A stretch of DNA of 64,000 bases from Candidatus Syntrophocurvum alkaliphilum (GTDB lineage Bacteria > Bacillota > Syntrophomonadia > Syntrophomonadales > Syntrophomonadaceae). Positions 27,423-37,558 of this stretch are shown piece after piece. The stretch is from positions 992,001 through 1,056,000 of the forward strand of contig NZ_CP046457.1 of the NCBI RefSeq assembly GCF_009734445.1. The letters run 5' to 3'. Numbering within the stretch: the stretch's first letter is position 1; each line of letters begins with the position of its first letter. The translations under genes and the position numbers were made by a program. The notes beneath the pieces were generated by a model. That model saw only the letters and a list, made by a program, of their open reading frames with translations, searched no databases and had not been told where the DNA came from.

Positions 27423-29813
27423 TCACATAAATATTAATGGATTTATATCAATTTCTATTTTTTCATTGTCACTTGGTAAATCATATGATAAGTTCTTGAC
27501 TATGCTATTTAAAAATGGTTCATTAGGACTCTTTATAATTATTTGATATCTGTATTTGTTTTTTAATTTATAGAGTGGACAAGGTGCAGGACCAAGTATT
27601 GTTATATTTTCCTCACTAGCATCAATAATTTCTTCTAAATAATTTTTTATATAATCAACTTTTTCCTTCACAATTTCAGAATTTAAACCTGTTACAACTA
27701 TACGTAATATATTAGTAAATGGTGGATATTCCAAGAGATTCCTCATTTTTATTTCTTCTGTATAAAATTCAAAGTAATCTTGATTGGCAAATATTTCAAT
27801 AATTTTGTTTGAAGTGTCAAAAGTTTGAATTATAACTTCACCAGAAACATTAGCTCTACCAGCTCTACCAGCAGCTTGTAAAATTAATTGCACACATCTC
27901 TCAGCGGCTCTAAAATCAGGTATGTTAAGCATAGTATCTGCATTTATTATACCCACAAGTGATACATTTGGAAAATCAAATCCCTTTGCTACCATCTGAG
28001 TACCAATTAATATATCAATTTGCTTTTTTTTCATATTGTTAATTATTTCTTCTTGTATACCTTTTCTTTTACTTATATCAATATCTAGTCTTTGAATACT
28101 TGCATTAGGAAAAAGTTTTAACGCCTCTTCCTCTATTTTTTGAGTACCTAAACCTGTATAGTTAATTTTTTGCAACCCACAATTACTACAAGTAATCCCT
28201 GGTGAAATTTGATAGTTACAATAATGACATATATATTTGTCGTCTTTAAGGTGATATGTAATGCTTACAGAGCAATTTGGACAATTTGTAACTTTTCCAC
28301 AATTTGTACAAATGACATATGGGGAATAACCTCTGCGATTTAAAAACAATATAACCTGTTCACCTTTATATAAAACATGTTTAATTTTTTCTTCCAAATA
28401 ATCACTAAAGATAGTGTACCCTTTTTCTCTAGATTTTTTAAGATCAACTACGCTAATTGTAGGTAAATTAGCTCCTTTAACTCGCTTATTTAGTGTTAAA
28501 AGTTTAGTATCACCTTTAATTGCTTTATAAAAAGTTTCTATAGACGGTGTAGCACTACCCAGAATTAAAATACTATTTGACATTTCTGCACGTTTACGAG
28601 CAACCTCACGAGCATGATACTTAGGAGTTTCTTCTTGTTTGTAACTCGTTTCCTGCTCTTCATCTACTATTATTAGTCCTAGTTTAGGTATTGGTGCAAA
28701 AATAGCTGAACGAGTACCCAAAACCAAGTCTACTTCACCATTTTTAATTCTTTGCCATTCATCATATCTTTCACCATCAGACATTTGACTATGTACTACA
28801 GCCATTTTAGCTATCCTTGTGCTAAAACTTTCAACTAAATGACGCGTTAAAGCTATTTCTGGTACTAATACAATAACTCCTAAACCATCATTAATTGCTT
28901 TTTGAGCAGACTGAATGTAAATTTCTGTTTTTCCACTACCAGTAATACCATATACCAAAAATTCTATAAAGGTTTTTTGGTTAATATATTTATTAATATG
29001 TTCTATAGCATTGGTTTGTTCAGTTGTTAATTTTATATTAGGATTTTTCACAGTGTTTTGCTGTTTAGTAAGGCGTATATATCCTTTTTGTAATAATGAT
29101 TTAATACTATTTCTAGGAATTAGTTTTTCTAATTTTTCTTTTTTTATAGACTTGTTCTTATAAATAATTTCCATGGCTTCTGCCTGTCGATATGCTTTTT
29201 TTCTTAAAACATCTAGGTCTTCATAATCAAACTCACTTATTTCATATATATATCCTTGTCTTTGCCATTTAGTAGTTTTATAAGTAGTAGAAAAATTTAT
29301 TAAGCCTCGAGATATAAGAGCATTTAATTGATATGTTGATAAGTGTTTTCTGGCATAATTTATTGATACTTCACCTTTAGATAATAATTCTTTTAAAAAA
29401 ATTTGTACTGAAGTCTCAAATGTATTTAAATCTAATTCACTCTCACTTATTAAAGGAATTATAACATTATTACGCTTACTACTTAGAAGCTTAGGAATCA
29501 TTGTATTAACAACCCTATAAAATGAACAGTTATACTTATCTGACATCCAATACGTAAGATTTAATAACTCAGGAGTAATTACTGGGTCAATATCTAATAC
29601 TTTAATTATAGGTTTTATATTTTTAAATTCTAATGATTTACTTAATGACTTAAAAGTTTCTACTATTATTCCTTCAATTTTTTGGTTTCCAAATTCTACC
29701 AATGCCCTTTTTCCAGTTAAATTAACCTCATTTATTTTTTCTGGAATACTATATATATAGGGATGATCCAATCTATATGGTAATTTTAATAAGATTTTAG
29801 CATAAGTATCCAT
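27423..29813 (-). CDS. priA: Primosomal replication restart helicase
   Basis: A 796-residue DEAH-type helicase that reloads the replisome at collapsed forks. The DNA-binding N-terminal domain (~1-180) is followed by Walker A GITGSGKTEIY (~295), DEEQETSYKQEE, the zinc cluster CTNCGKVTNCPNCS...CHYCNYQ...CSNCG (~500-545) and helicase motif QAAGRAGR (~650). ATG 29813 is preferred, since AAGGGGTG precedes it; a GTG at 29822 lies within that site. Confidence 0.95.
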   Translation of the reverse strand: MDTYAKILLKLPYRLDHPYIYSIPEKINEVNLTGKRALVEFGNQKIEGIIVETFKSLSKSLEFKNIKPIIKVLDIDPVITPELLNLTYWMSDKYNCSFYRVVNTMIPKLLSSKRNNVIIPLISESELDLNTFETSVQIFLKELLSKGEVSINYARKHLSTYQLNALISRGLINFSTTYKTTKWQRQGYIYEISEFDYEDLDVLRKKAYRQAEAMEIIYKNKSIKKEKLEKLIPRNSIKSLLQKGYIRLTKQQNTVKNPNIKLTTEQTNAIEHINKYINQKTFIEFLVYGITGSGKTEIYIQSAQKAINDGLGVIVLVPEIALTRHLVESFSTRIAKMAVVHSQMSDGERYDEWQRIKNGEVDLVLGTRSAIFAPIPKLGLIIVDEEQETSYKQEETPKYHAREVARKRAEMSNSILILGSATPSIETFYKAIKGDTKLLTLNKRVKGANLPTISVVDLKKSREKGYTIFSDYLEEKIKHVLYKGEQVILFLNRRGYSPYVICTNCGKVTNCPNCSVSITYHLKDDKYICHYCNYQISPGITCSNCGLQKINYTGLGTQKIEEEALKLFPNASIQRLDIDISKRKGIQEEIINNMKKKQIDILIGTQMVAKGFDFPNVSLVGIINADTMLNIPDFRAAERCVQLILQAAGRAGRANVSGEVIIQTFDTSNKIIEIFANQDYFEFYTEEIKMRNLLEYPPFTNILRIVVTGLNSEIVKEKVDYIKNYLEEIIDASEENITILGPAPCPLYKLKNKYRYQIIIKSPNEPFLNSIVKNLSYDLPSDNEKIEIDINPLIFM

Positions 29814-29854
29814 TGTTATCACCCCTTATCCACTTTATAAATCCCCAATGGACT

Positions 29855-29878
29855 AAAGGCGGGTTTTTGCCCGCCTTT
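29855..29878 (-). terminator. Hairpin between metK and priA
   Basis: AAAGGCGGG / CCCGCCTTT hairpin in the gap after metK. The T-run is short, so it may be a weak terminator. Confidence 0.55.
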
Positions 29879-29911
29879 AACTTATATAAATATGTATTTC
29901 TTATATATCTG

Positions 29912-31105
29912 TTATAATCCTGCTAATTCTTTTAATTTATTTGCTCTATCAGTATTTTCCCATGTAAAACCTTCATCTTCAATACGTCCAAAATGTCCAT
30001 ATGCAGCAGATCGTTTATAAATGGGTCTTCTAAGATTTAAATCTCTTATAATAGCAGCAGGTCTTAGATCAAATGCCTCTCTTATAATACGTTCTATTTT
30101 ATCTTCTGATATAGTATTTGTTTCAAAAGTATCAACTCTTATTGATACAGGTTGTGCTACTCCTATAGCATATGCTAGCTGTATTTCACATTTTTGAGCT
30201 AAGTTAGCTGCTACCACGTTTTTGGCAACATATCGTGCTGCATAAGCTGCTGAGCGATCAACTTTTGTAGGATCCTTACCTGAAAATGCTCCTCCTCCAT
30301 GTCTAGCCATTCCACCATAAGTATCAACTATAATTTTTCGCCCTGTTAATCCACAATCACCTTGGGGGCCACCAATAACAAATCTACCTGTTGGATTAAT
30401 ATAGTATCTTGTATTATCATCAAGCATTTCTTCAGGAATTATCGGCTTTACCACATGTTGTATGATATCAGCTTTTATTTTTTTTATATCAATATCAGGA
30501 TGGTGTTGAGTTGAAACTACTATCGTATCAATTCTAATTGGTTTATGTTCATCATATTCAACTGTAACTTGAGTTTTACCATCAGGACGCAAATACGTTA
30601 ATATCCCTTTTTTTCTAACTTCAGATAACCTTTTTGATAGTTTATTTGCGAGTAGGATAGGCATAGGCATAAGTTCATCAGTTTCATCTGTAGCATATCC
30701 AAACATCATCCCTTGATCTCCTGCACCTATAGCTTCTAACTGAATATCATTCATCTCACCTTTTCTTGCTTCATATGCTTTATTTACTCCCATAGCTATA
30801 TCACTAGATTGTTCATCTATTGAAGTAAGAACTGCACAAGTTTCGAAATCGAAACCATATTTAGCACGTGTATAACCAATATCTTTTACAGTGTTACGAA
30901 CTAATTTGGGTATATCCACATAACAATTTGTAGTAATTTCACCTGCTACTAGTACTAAGCCTGTAGAAACTATAGTTTCTGCTGCTACTCTAGCATAAGG
31001 ATCTTGTTCTAGTATGTTATCTAAAATTGAGTCTGATATTTGGTCTGCCATTTTATCAGGATGTCCTTCTGTTACAGATTCAGATGTAAATAACCTTTTT
31101 TTCAA
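29912..31105 (-). CDS. metK: S-adenosylmethionine synthetase
   Basis: A 397-residue enzyme making SAM from methionine and ATP. Visible motifs are [13 protein letters not shown] (~5-17), [12 protein letters not shown] (~117-128) and [19 protein letters not shown] (~260-278). Start TTG at 31105 is chosen since GAGGAG lies nine bases upstream; a second TTG at 31114 is too close to that site. No S-box riboswitch is visible in the ~95-base gap upstream. Its place between coaBC and priA differs from Bacillus. Confidence 0.96.
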   Translation of the reverse strand: MKKRLFTSESVTEGHPDKMADQISDSILDNILEQDPYARVAAETIVSTGLVLVAGEITTNCYVDIPKLVRNTVKDIGYTRAKYGFDFETCAVLTSIDEQSSDIAMGVNKAYEARKGEMNDIQLEAIGAGDQGMMFGYATDETDELMPMPILLANKLSKRLSEVRKKGILTYLRPDGKTQVTVEYDEHKPIRIDTIVVSTQHHPDIDIKKIKADIIQHVVKPIIPEEMLDDNTRYYINPTGRFVIGGPQGDCGLTGRKIIVDTYGGMARHGGGAFSGKDPTKVDRSAAYAARYVAKNVVAANLAQKCEIQLAYAIGVAQPVSIRVDTFETNTISEDKIERIIREAFDLRPAAIIRDLNLRRPIYKRSAAYGHFGRIEDEGFTWENTDRANKLKELAGL

Positions 31106-31204
31106 CTTATTCAACTCCTCAAGTTACTACACTTATTTAATTAAAGGTTAATTCTTTTTATGTTTATAAAGATAATAGAATAGATTTTTCAATAAAAAAT
31201 TAGT

Positions 31205-32401
31205 TTATATTAAATCTACAACTTTATCAATAATAGCATCAGCTACATCATCTTTGGTCATTTTTTCAAGTGGAACTATATCACCATCTCTTGTGATAAA
31301 AGTTACTATATTTGTGTCACTAGCAAAACCTGCACCTTCCATAGTAACATCATTAGCTACTATAAAATCAAGATTTTTGCTTTCAAGCTTTTTCTTTGCA
31401 TTTTCCACTATATTTTCAGTTTCTGCTGCAAAACCTACTGTTACTTGATGATCTTTTTTCTTCTTCCCTATTTCTTTTAAGATATCAGGTGTACCAACTA
31501 ATTGTAATGTTAGAACATCTGATTCATCTTCCATTTTTTTCATTTTTTGTCCAGCAACACCAGATATTTTAAAGTCTCCCACGGCCGCAGCCCCAATTAT
31601 TACATCACATTCAGGTTGGAATTTTAACATTACCTCACACATTTCATCAGCACCCCATACACTCTGAAAGTTTACCCCTTCAGGAGGTTCTAATGGTGAT
31701 TTGCCACTTACTAGTATAACATCAGCACCTCGATTATAAGCTGCTTGTGCAATTGAAAAACCCATCTTCCCTGTACCGCGATTTGCAATAAAACGTACTG
31801 GGTCAATATCTTCACAAGTTGTCCCAGCATTCACCATAACTTTCTTCCCTTTTAAATCTAATTTAGGTTTTAATATCTTTAAAATTTCATTGTAAATTTC
31901 ATCTATTTCAGGAAGTCTACCCTTTCCAGAAACACCACATGCAAGGATGCCACTATCTGGTTCTTGTACTTTTACTCCAAACCCTTTGAGTTTTTCAATA
32001 TTATTTTGGACTATAGGGTTTTCTAACATATTGGTATTCATCGATGGTACTATTAGTGTTGGCGCAGTATTAGCAAGAAACACTGTTGAAATTAAATCAT
32101 CCGCAATTCCATTAGCCATTTTTCCAATCATATTAGCTGTTGCTGGAGCAACAACTAATAAATCAATTTCTTCAGCAACATCAATATGCTGAACTTTATA
32201 TTCTTGAGATTCATTCCATAAGTCGTTTACAACTTCACGACCAGTTATAGTTTTAAATGTTAATGGAGAAACAAATTGCTCTGCACCCTTAGTCATCATT
32301 ACAACTACCTCAAACCCATCTTTTTTTAACTTACTAGCTAAATCTACTATCTTATAGGCAGAGATACCTCCTGTTATTGCTAAACCAATAGTCTTCCCCA
32401 T
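31205..32401 (-). CDS. coaBC: Bifunctional phosphopantothenoylcysteine decarboxylase/synthase
   Basis: A 398-residue coenzyme A biosynthesis enzyme. The N-terminal flavin-dependent decarboxylase CoaC (~1-180) has GGISAYK, PAMNTNM-like PSMNTNML (~119-126) and CGVSGKGRLPE. The C-terminal synthase CoaB (~185-398) has NAGTTCEDIDPVRFIANRGTG-like sequence (split across ~191-212) and AAAVGDF. It sits between rpoZ and metK. Confidence 0.96.
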   Translation of the reverse strand: MGKTIGLAITGGISAYKIVDLASKLKKDGFEVVVMMTKGAEQFVSPLTFKTITGREVVNDLWNESQEYKVQHIDVAEEIDLLVVAPATANMIGKMANGIADDLISTVFLANTAPTLIVPSMNTNMLENPIVQNNIEKLKGFGVKVQEPDSGILACGVSGKGRLPEIDEIYNEILKILKPKLDLKGKKVMVNAGTTCEDIDPVRFIANRGTGKMGFSIAQAAYNRGADVILVSGKSPLEPPEGVNFQSVWGADEMCEVMLKFQPECDVIIGAAAVGDFKISGVAGQKMKKMEDESDVLTLQLVGTPDILKEIGKKKKDHQVTVGFAAETENIVENAKKKLESKNLDFIVANDVTMEGAGFASDTNIVTFITRDGDIVPLEKMTKDDVADAIIDKVVDLI

Positions 32402-32403
32402 CT

Positions 32404-32619
32404 TTACTCCTCCTTTACAGGATCTACTAAAATTTTAATTCTTCCATCTAAAACATCATCAAGTGCATCTGTTACCATACTTGATAACCTATAGTCCTCT
32501 TTATCTTTCCTTTCTTCTGATAAAACTCTAGCTCTTTTAGCAACGGCAACTACCACCGCATACTTACTATCAGTAATTTCAATCAAATCCTTTGTGGATG
32601 GTGGGATCAATTTTATCAC
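32404..32619 (-). CDS. rpoZ: RNA polymerase omega subunit
   Basis: A 71-residue protein with the omega features: Lys-rich ATR-like segment SKYAVVVAVAKRARVL (~18-33) and a tail predicted to be mobile. It helps assemble the beta' subunit. It starts three bases after gmk and ends three bases before coaBC, in a tight operon of conserved order. Confidence 0.95.
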   Translation of the reverse strand: MIKLIPPSTKDLIEITDSKYAVVVAVAKRARVLSEERKDKEDYRLSSMVTDALDDVLDGRIKILVDPVKEE

Positions 32620-32621
32620 CT

Positions 32622-33206
32622 CTATGCAGTAAAATTATCTATTTTACACCTTTCTGCTACAATGATAGCTTTTGCTTTTTTGACTGCTTCATTTAAATTA
32701 TCATTGATTACAACATAATTATAATATTTCATATGTTCCATTTCCTCTTTGCAGTTGGCTAATCTAATGCTTATACTTTCTTGACTATCCTGTCCTCTAG
32801 TACAAAGACGAGAAACTAATTCTTCTATACTTGGTGGAGAAATAAAAATATAAACACCTTGTGGGTATTTAGATTTAACTTGAAGAGCTCCTTGTATATC
32901 TATTTCTAATAAAACATCTTGTCCATTTTTTAATTTTTCCTTCACATTTTTCAATGGAGTTCCATATAGATTTTTATATACTTTTGCCCATTCAAGAAAA
33001 TCATTATTATCAATCATTTTTTGAAATTTATTTTTTCCTATAAAATAATAATCTTTACCATCTATTTCGCCTTCTCTAGGTAATCTTGTTGTAGCTGATA
33101 TAGATAAGTGAATATCTTTTGTTTCTTTTAAAAGAGCACTTTTTATTGTACCTTTACCTACCCCAGATGGTCCAGATATTACGAACAAAATACCCTTTCT
33201 GTTCAT
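32622..33206 (-). CDS. gmk: Guanylate kinase
   Basis: A 194-residue enzyme phosphorylating GMP to GDP. The P-loop is SGPSGVGKGT (~11-20), with the GMP-binding region SATTRLPREGEIDGKDYYF (~37-55) and EIDIQGALQVK (~102-112). It lies 15 bases after remA. Confidence 0.97.
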   Translation of the reverse strand: MNRKGILFVISGPSGVGKGTIKSALLKETKDIHLSISATTRLPREGEIDGKDYYFIGKNKFQKMIDNNDFLEWAKVYKNLYGTPLKNVKEKLKNGQDVLLEIDIQGALQVKSKYPQGVYIFISPPSIEELVSRLCTRGQDSQESISIRLANCKEEMEHMKYYNYVVINDNLNEAVKKAKAIIVAERCKIDNFTA

Positions 33207-33221
33207 AGTGCCACCTTTCCG

Positions 33222-33485
33222 CTATCCATCTTCATTTATATTATCTTTAGAAGTTAAGCGATTAGCAACTGTCTCAGGTTGTACCGCAGAAAGAACAACA
33301 TGTCCACTATCAACAATTATAACCGCTCTAGTCCTACGACCATAAGTAGCATCTATTAATATACCTTTTTCTCTTGCTTCTTGAATTATACGCTTTATTG
33401 GTGCACTTTCTGGACTAACTATAGAAACTATTCTATTAGCTGCAACAATATTTCCAAATCCTATGTTTACTAATTTTATATGCAT
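33222..33485 (-). CDS. remA: RemA family DNA-binding regulator (DUF370)
   Basis: About 87 residues, starting [18 protein letters not shown], the conserved N-terminus, with [32 protein letters not shown]-type core split over ~30-65. RemA activates matrix and osmotic genes in Bacillus. The conserved ATG (33485) is 21 bases from the only strong Shine-Dalgarno (AGGAGGTG). Between them lies a stable hairpin CCGGAAAAATCCGG. A GTG at 33509 in the same frame would add MSRKNPGY, but it overlaps the Shine-Dalgarno. The hairpin may bring the two sites together. Confidence 0.92.
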   Translation of the reverse strand: MHIKLVNIGFGNIVAANRIVSIVSPESAPIKRIIQEAREKGILIDATYGRRTRAVIIVDSGHVVLSAVQPETVANRLTSKDNINEDG

Positions 33486-33516
33486 ATATCCCGGATTTTT
33501 CCGGCTCACCTCCTAC

Positions 33517-34395
33517 CTATTCAATATTTTGTACTTGTTCCCTAATTTTTTCTAGTTCAGATTTAACTTCAACTACCACTTTACTCATTTCATAATCATT
33601 AGCTTTAGATGATATTGTATTTATTTCTCTAAACATTTCTTGTAAAAGAAAATCACACTTTCTACCAACCGCACCAGTGCTAAAAGTTAATTCATTAAAT
33701 TGCTTTGCATGACTTTTAAGTCTTACTATTTCTTCATCAATATTTACTTTATCAGAATATAAAGCAATCTCTTGAATAATTCTGTTTTCATCAATTTCCT
33801 CTTGTGGAATTAATTCTTTAATTCGATTTATTATTCTTTCTTCATGTGTTTTAATCACATCTGGAGCTCTTTTTTCAAGTTGGTCAACAAGTTGTATAAT
33901 CTGTTCGTTACGTTCTTTTATATCATACGCAAGATTTTTTCCTTCCTCAGTTCGCATTTCATTTAAGCTAACTAAAGCTTGCTCAAGAGCTTTTTGCATT
34001 ACTTCCCAAACTAAATCTAGGTCTTCTTCTTTGTCTTGCAGACTATATACATCTGGCAAGCGATATATATCAATTATCTTCAATTCTGATGAAATATCTA
34101 GTGTTTTTGCTAGTTCTTCCAATGACTTATAATAAGCTAAAGCCAATTTTTTGTCAACAAGTATACTTCTAGCAGAATCATCTGTTTTTTCAATAGTAAC
34201 ATTTAATTCTATGCGGCCTCTATTTACATAACCTTTTACTTTTTCTTTAATTTTATCTTCTAAGATATTATATCTTCTTGACATTCTCAGATACATATCA
34301 AAGTATCTATGGTTAACACCTTTTAGTTCACAGCTTATTTGGTATCCCTGATCTATAATTTCACCCCGCCCAAATCCTGTCATGCTTCTAATCAT
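33517..34395 (-). CDS. YicC family endoribonuclease-like protein
   Basis: A 292-residue protein with the family N-terminus MIRSMTGFGRGE, the segment LKGVNHRYFDMYLRM (~25-39) and the Gln/Glu-rich C-terminus with GRKCDFLLQEMFREINTISSKAND (across ~250-273). YicC proteins have been linked to RNA decay. ATG 34395 is chosen because AAAGG lies nine bases upstream. It is the first gene of the yicC-remA-gmk-rpoZ-coaBC series; copy B of the dispersed repeat lies just upstream. Confidence 0.93.
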   Translation of the reverse strand: MIRSMTGFGRGEIIDQGYQISCELKGVNHRYFDMYLRMSRRYNILEDKIKEKVKGYVNRGRIELNVTIEKTDDSARSILVDKKLALAYYKSLEELAKTLDISSELKIIDIYRLPDVYSLQDKEEDLDLVWEVMQKALEQALVSLNEMRTEEGKNLAYDIKERNEQIIQLVDQLEKRAPDVIKTHEERIINRIKELIPQEEIDENRIIQEIALYSDKVNIDEEIVRLKSHAKQFNELTFSTGAVGRKCDFLLQEMFREINTISSKANDYEMSKVVVEVKSELEKIREQVQNIE

Positions 34396-34438
34396 ATATT
34401 TCAACCTTTCTTTAAATAATTATTTTAAATAAAAAATT

Positions 34439-34665
34439 GGTTTTACTGCGAAAAGCTAAACTTAGGCTATGGAATCGACTGAGCAAACATGTTTATCACG
34501 CCGCTCATCGGTCTTTATCTTCATTTTTGCTTAGCACTTATTATCTAAAGTAAAATTTATTTATACTTAGCCGTGATCCATGCACCACGCCTTGCTACTT
34601 AAGCACTTAGATAAACATTTTTGCTCAGCCTCAAGTTCTTTGTAGTTATTTTTTGCAGCAGAATC
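34439..34665 (+). mobile_element. Dispersed MITE-like repeat, full copy B (227 bp)
   Basis: Same architecture and length as copy A, with ends GGTTTTACTGCGAAAAGCTA and, as reverse complement, GATTCTGCTGCAAAAAATAA. The nested stem is CTGAGCAAACATGTTTATC against GATAAACATTTTTGCTCAG. The flanking direct repeat is AAAATT (34433-34438 and 34666-34671). Its interior closely resembles copy A. It fills most of the gap between the P-type ATPase stop and the yicC start. Confidence 0.85.
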
Positions 34666-34724
34666 AAAATTATATTTTTTATTTATTAAGTAGCAAATAT
34701 ACTCGTTTAAGTTAAAATTCTCTC

Positions 34725-37442
34725 TTAAAGTCTTATTTTAGCATATATATTTCTATTTATGAAAACTCTTTGAATTATATAAGTTAATAATCTAAATATA
34801 AATTGTAAACCAGATAAAATAATTATTATACCCCAATGCCACCAATCTAGCGGAACAGTTCTAAATATTTCTTGTAATGGTGTATAGTATATTACAGTTA
34901 AATGCATCATAACAGATAAAGACACTGCTATAACTAAAAACTTATTCTTAAAAAATCCTAGCTCAAAAGGCGAAAATTTTTCCGAACGACACTCAAATAC
35001 ATAGAATAACTGAGCAAAAACCAATGTTGTAAATGCCATAGTTCTTGCTAGATCTAAATTATCAATACCATGCATTTGAGAATAAGCCAAACCCACAGTA
35101 AAGGCTGTTAGAGTTATTATAGCAATAAATATTCCACGCAATAAAATGATCTTTCCTAATCCATTAGAAAAAATGCCTTCATCTTTAGACCGTGGTTTTC
35201 TTTTCATAACCCCAGGTTCTGCTGGTTCTAATCCTAATGCCATTGCTGGTAAACCATCAGTAACAAGATTTACCCACAAAATTTGTATAGGTAAAAGGGG
35301 AAGTGGCATAGCTAATAAGGCCGCTAAAAACATTACTAGTACTTCTCCTATGTTACATCCTAGTAAATATCTAATAAATTTTCTAATATTATCATATATT
35401 GATCTTCCTTCATGTACAGCAACTACAATAGTTGAAAAGTTATCATCAGCTAATACCATAGAGGAAGCTTCTTTAGTTACCTCTGTACCACTAATAGCCA
35501 TGGCAACTCCAATGTCAGCTGATTTTACTGCTGGAGCATCATTTACACCATCACCAGTCATTGCTACAACCTGCCTACGTTCCTGTAAAACTTTAACAAT
35601 ACGGTTTTTGTGTTGTGGAGACACTCTAGCAAAAACTCTTGTTGACATAGCCTTTCTATAAAGAGCCTTGTCATTTAAATTATCTATGTCACCACCAGTA
35701 ACAACTTCATCATTATCATTAGTTATCCCTATTTGTTTAGCTATTGCAAGTGCAGTAATGGGATGATCTCCTGTAATCATAATAGGAACTACGCCTGCAT
35801 CTAAACATTGATTAACTGATTCATCAACATTTGGTCTAGGAGGATCAATCATCCCTGCTATACCAAGTAAAGTTAAATCAGATTCTAATTCATTATCACT
35901 AATTTTATGTATATCTTTAGAATCTATCTTTTTATAAGCAAATGCTAGAACTCTTAGCGCGTTTGATGCCCATTTTTCTTGCAAATCTAAAAAATATTTA
36001 CTATTATTCTCATTAAGCTTAGTATCATTACCTTCTTTTACCACTTGTGAACAGGATGACATCAAAACATCTAATGCACCCTTTACCATTATGTAATAAT
36101 GGTTGCCTTTTTTTACGATAACACTCATCTTTTTACGTTCTGAATCAAAAGGAATTTCTCTAATTTTTTCAAAGCGTTCCTCAAGACCACCTTTCATAGC
36201 CAAGACTAAAAGTGCCGCCTCAGTTGGGTCACCCTGGATTTCTATTTTTCTTTTTGAATCAGCTATAGCAGCATTGTTACAATTTAATGCTACCTCCAAT
36301 ATTTTATTAAATACAGGATCTTTTTTAGGATTGAACTTCCCTTCAGCTGAAAAAAAACTACCTGATTTATTATACCCTTCCCCTTCAATATCTAATGTTT
36401 TATCAAAGATTGCTAAACGTTTAACTGTCATTTGATTTTGAGTTAGAGTACCGGTTTTATCTGAACATATTACTGTGGTACAACCAAGTGTTTCAACAGC
36501 AGGCAATTTCCTTACTATTGCATTTCTTTTAGACATTCTCTGAACCCCAAGAGCTAGAACTACTGTCACAATAGCTGGTAATCCCTCAGGTATTGCAGCA
36601 ACTGCAAGACTAACTCCCGCCATGAACATGGTTAAAGTATCTTCGCCTCTATATATGCCCATGGCTGTAACCATAGCACATACAACCAGACATATTATTA
36701 TAAGGATTTTTCCTAATTGGTCTAAACGTTGCTGCAGAGGTGTTTGTGCTTCTTGAGATTCTTTTATTAAACTTGCTATCTCTCCCATTACAGTTTGCAT
36801 ACCAGTAGCAATAACTACACCTTGCCCATTACCCCTGGTTATTGAAGTGCCCATAAAAGCCATGTTTCTCTGATCGGCTATTGATACATCTTTTTCCAAA
36901 TTTGCCTGTGCAGATTTTTCAACTGGTACTGATTCACCCGTTAAAGCAGATTCTTCTATTTCTAAACTATAACTTTGTATTAACCGTAAATCTGCTGGAA
37001 TTTTATCACCAGCTTCCAAAAATACTATATCACCCGGCACTAAATCTTCAGCAGGGATTTTTACTCTTTTACCCGCTCTAAGTACATTTGCATATGGTGA
37101 TGCTAGTTTTTTAATTTCATCTAGAGATTTTTCTGCCCTATATTCTTGAACAAAACCTAAAACAGCATTAATTATAACTATTGCCATTATAGTTATTGCA
37201 TCAATCATAGCGCCGATTATGCCTGATATTACAGTAGCTGCTAATAACACTATAACCATAGTTTCAGTAAATTGATTTAAAAACATTAGCACTGGATTCT
37301 TTTTGGTTCCTTCTTCTAATACATTTCTATATTGCTCTTTACGTTTTTCTACTTCTTTACTACTTAAACCATAACCAGGTTCACTTTTTACCAATTTAAA
37401 AGTATCTGCAATAGATTTTTGCCACCATGATGTTTTATTCAT
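34725..37442 (-). CDS. P-type Ca2+-transporting ATPase (type IIA)
   Basis: A 905-residue cation pump like Bacillus YloB. TGES is in ALTGESVPVEK, the phosphorylation motif is SDKTGTLTQNQM (~330), and TGDGVNDAPAVKSADIG (~600) and the Ca-site segment AIPEGLPA in M4 are all present. The long C-terminal membrane part is of SERCA type (LWVNLVTDGLPAMALG). Start ATG 37442 has GGAGG eight bases upstream; the frame extends 21 codons further but without a ribosome site. Position next to yicC is the same as in Bacillus. The pha terminator is immediately upstream, so it probably has its own promoter. Confidence 0.94.
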   Translation of the reverse strand: MNKTSWWQKSIADTFKLVKSEPGYGLSSKEVEKRKEQYRNVLEEGTKKNPVLMFLNQFTETMVIVLLAATVISGIIGAMIDAITIMAIVIINAVLGFVQEYRAEKSLDEIKKLASPYANVLRAGKRVKIPAEDLVPGDIVFLEAGDKIPADLRLIQSYSLEIEESALTGESVPVEKSAQANLEKDVSIADQRNMAFMGTSITRGNGQGVVIATGMQTVMGEIASLIKESQEAQTPLQQRLDQLGKILIIICLVVCAMVTAMGIYRGEDTLTMFMAGVSLAVAAIPEGLPAIVTVVLALGVQRMSKRNAIVRKLPAVETLGCTTVICSDKTGTLTQNQMTVKRLAIFDKTLDIEGEGYNKSGSFFSAEGKFNPKKDPVFNKILEVALNCNNAAIADSKRKIEIQGDPTEAALLVLAMKGGLEERFEKIREIPFDSERKKMSVIVKKGNHYYIMVKGALDVLMSSCSQVVKEGNDTKLNENNSKYFLDLQEKWASNALRVLAFAYKKIDSKDIHKISDNELESDLTLLGIAGMIDPPRPNVDESVNQCLDAGVVPIMITGDHPITALAIAKQIGITNDNDEVVTGGDIDNLNDKALYRKAMSTRVFARVSPQHKNRIVKVLQERRQVVAMTGDGVNDAPAVKSADIGVAMAISGTEVTKEASSMVLADDNFSTIVVAVHEGRSIYDNIRKFIRYLLGCNIGEVLVMFLAALLAMPLPLLPIQILWVNLVTDGLPAMALGLEPAEPGVMKRKPRSKDEGIFSNGLGKIILLRGIFIAIITLTAFTVGLAYSQMHGIDNLDLARTMAFTTLVFAQLFYVFECRSEKFSPFELGFFKNKFLVIAVSLSVMMHLTVIYYTPLQEIFRTVPLDWWHWGIIIILSGLQFIFRLLTYIIQRVFINRNIYAKIRL

Positions 37443-37503
37443 TAATTTAGCCTCCACTAAACCTTTTTGACAATTCTTATTCAATGAAGGCACATAAAAG
37501 AAC

Positions 37504-37529
37504 AAGGGACAGGCTAAAGCCTCTCCCTT
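37504..37529 (-). terminator. Terminator of the pha operon
   Basis: AAGGGA-C-AGGCT / AGCCT-C-TCCCTT hairpin followed by a T-rich stretch, 30 bases beyond the phaC stop. Confidence 0.7.
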
Positions 37530-37558
37530 ATTAACTGTTAACTATTTCCTTTTTTATT

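Noticed and set aside
31106-31204. Possible SAM (S-box) riboswitch before metK
   Set aside because: The ~95-base gap contains none of the conserved S-box elements and no terminator.
33486-33509. Upstream GTG extension of remA
   Set aside because: It overlaps the only strong Shine-Dalgarno and adds residues that are not part of the conserved RemA N-terminus; kept only as an alternative.
35146-35661. 171-codon open frame on the plus strand
   Set aside because: It lies wholly antisense to the well-supported P-type ATPase gene and its translation has no recognisable features.
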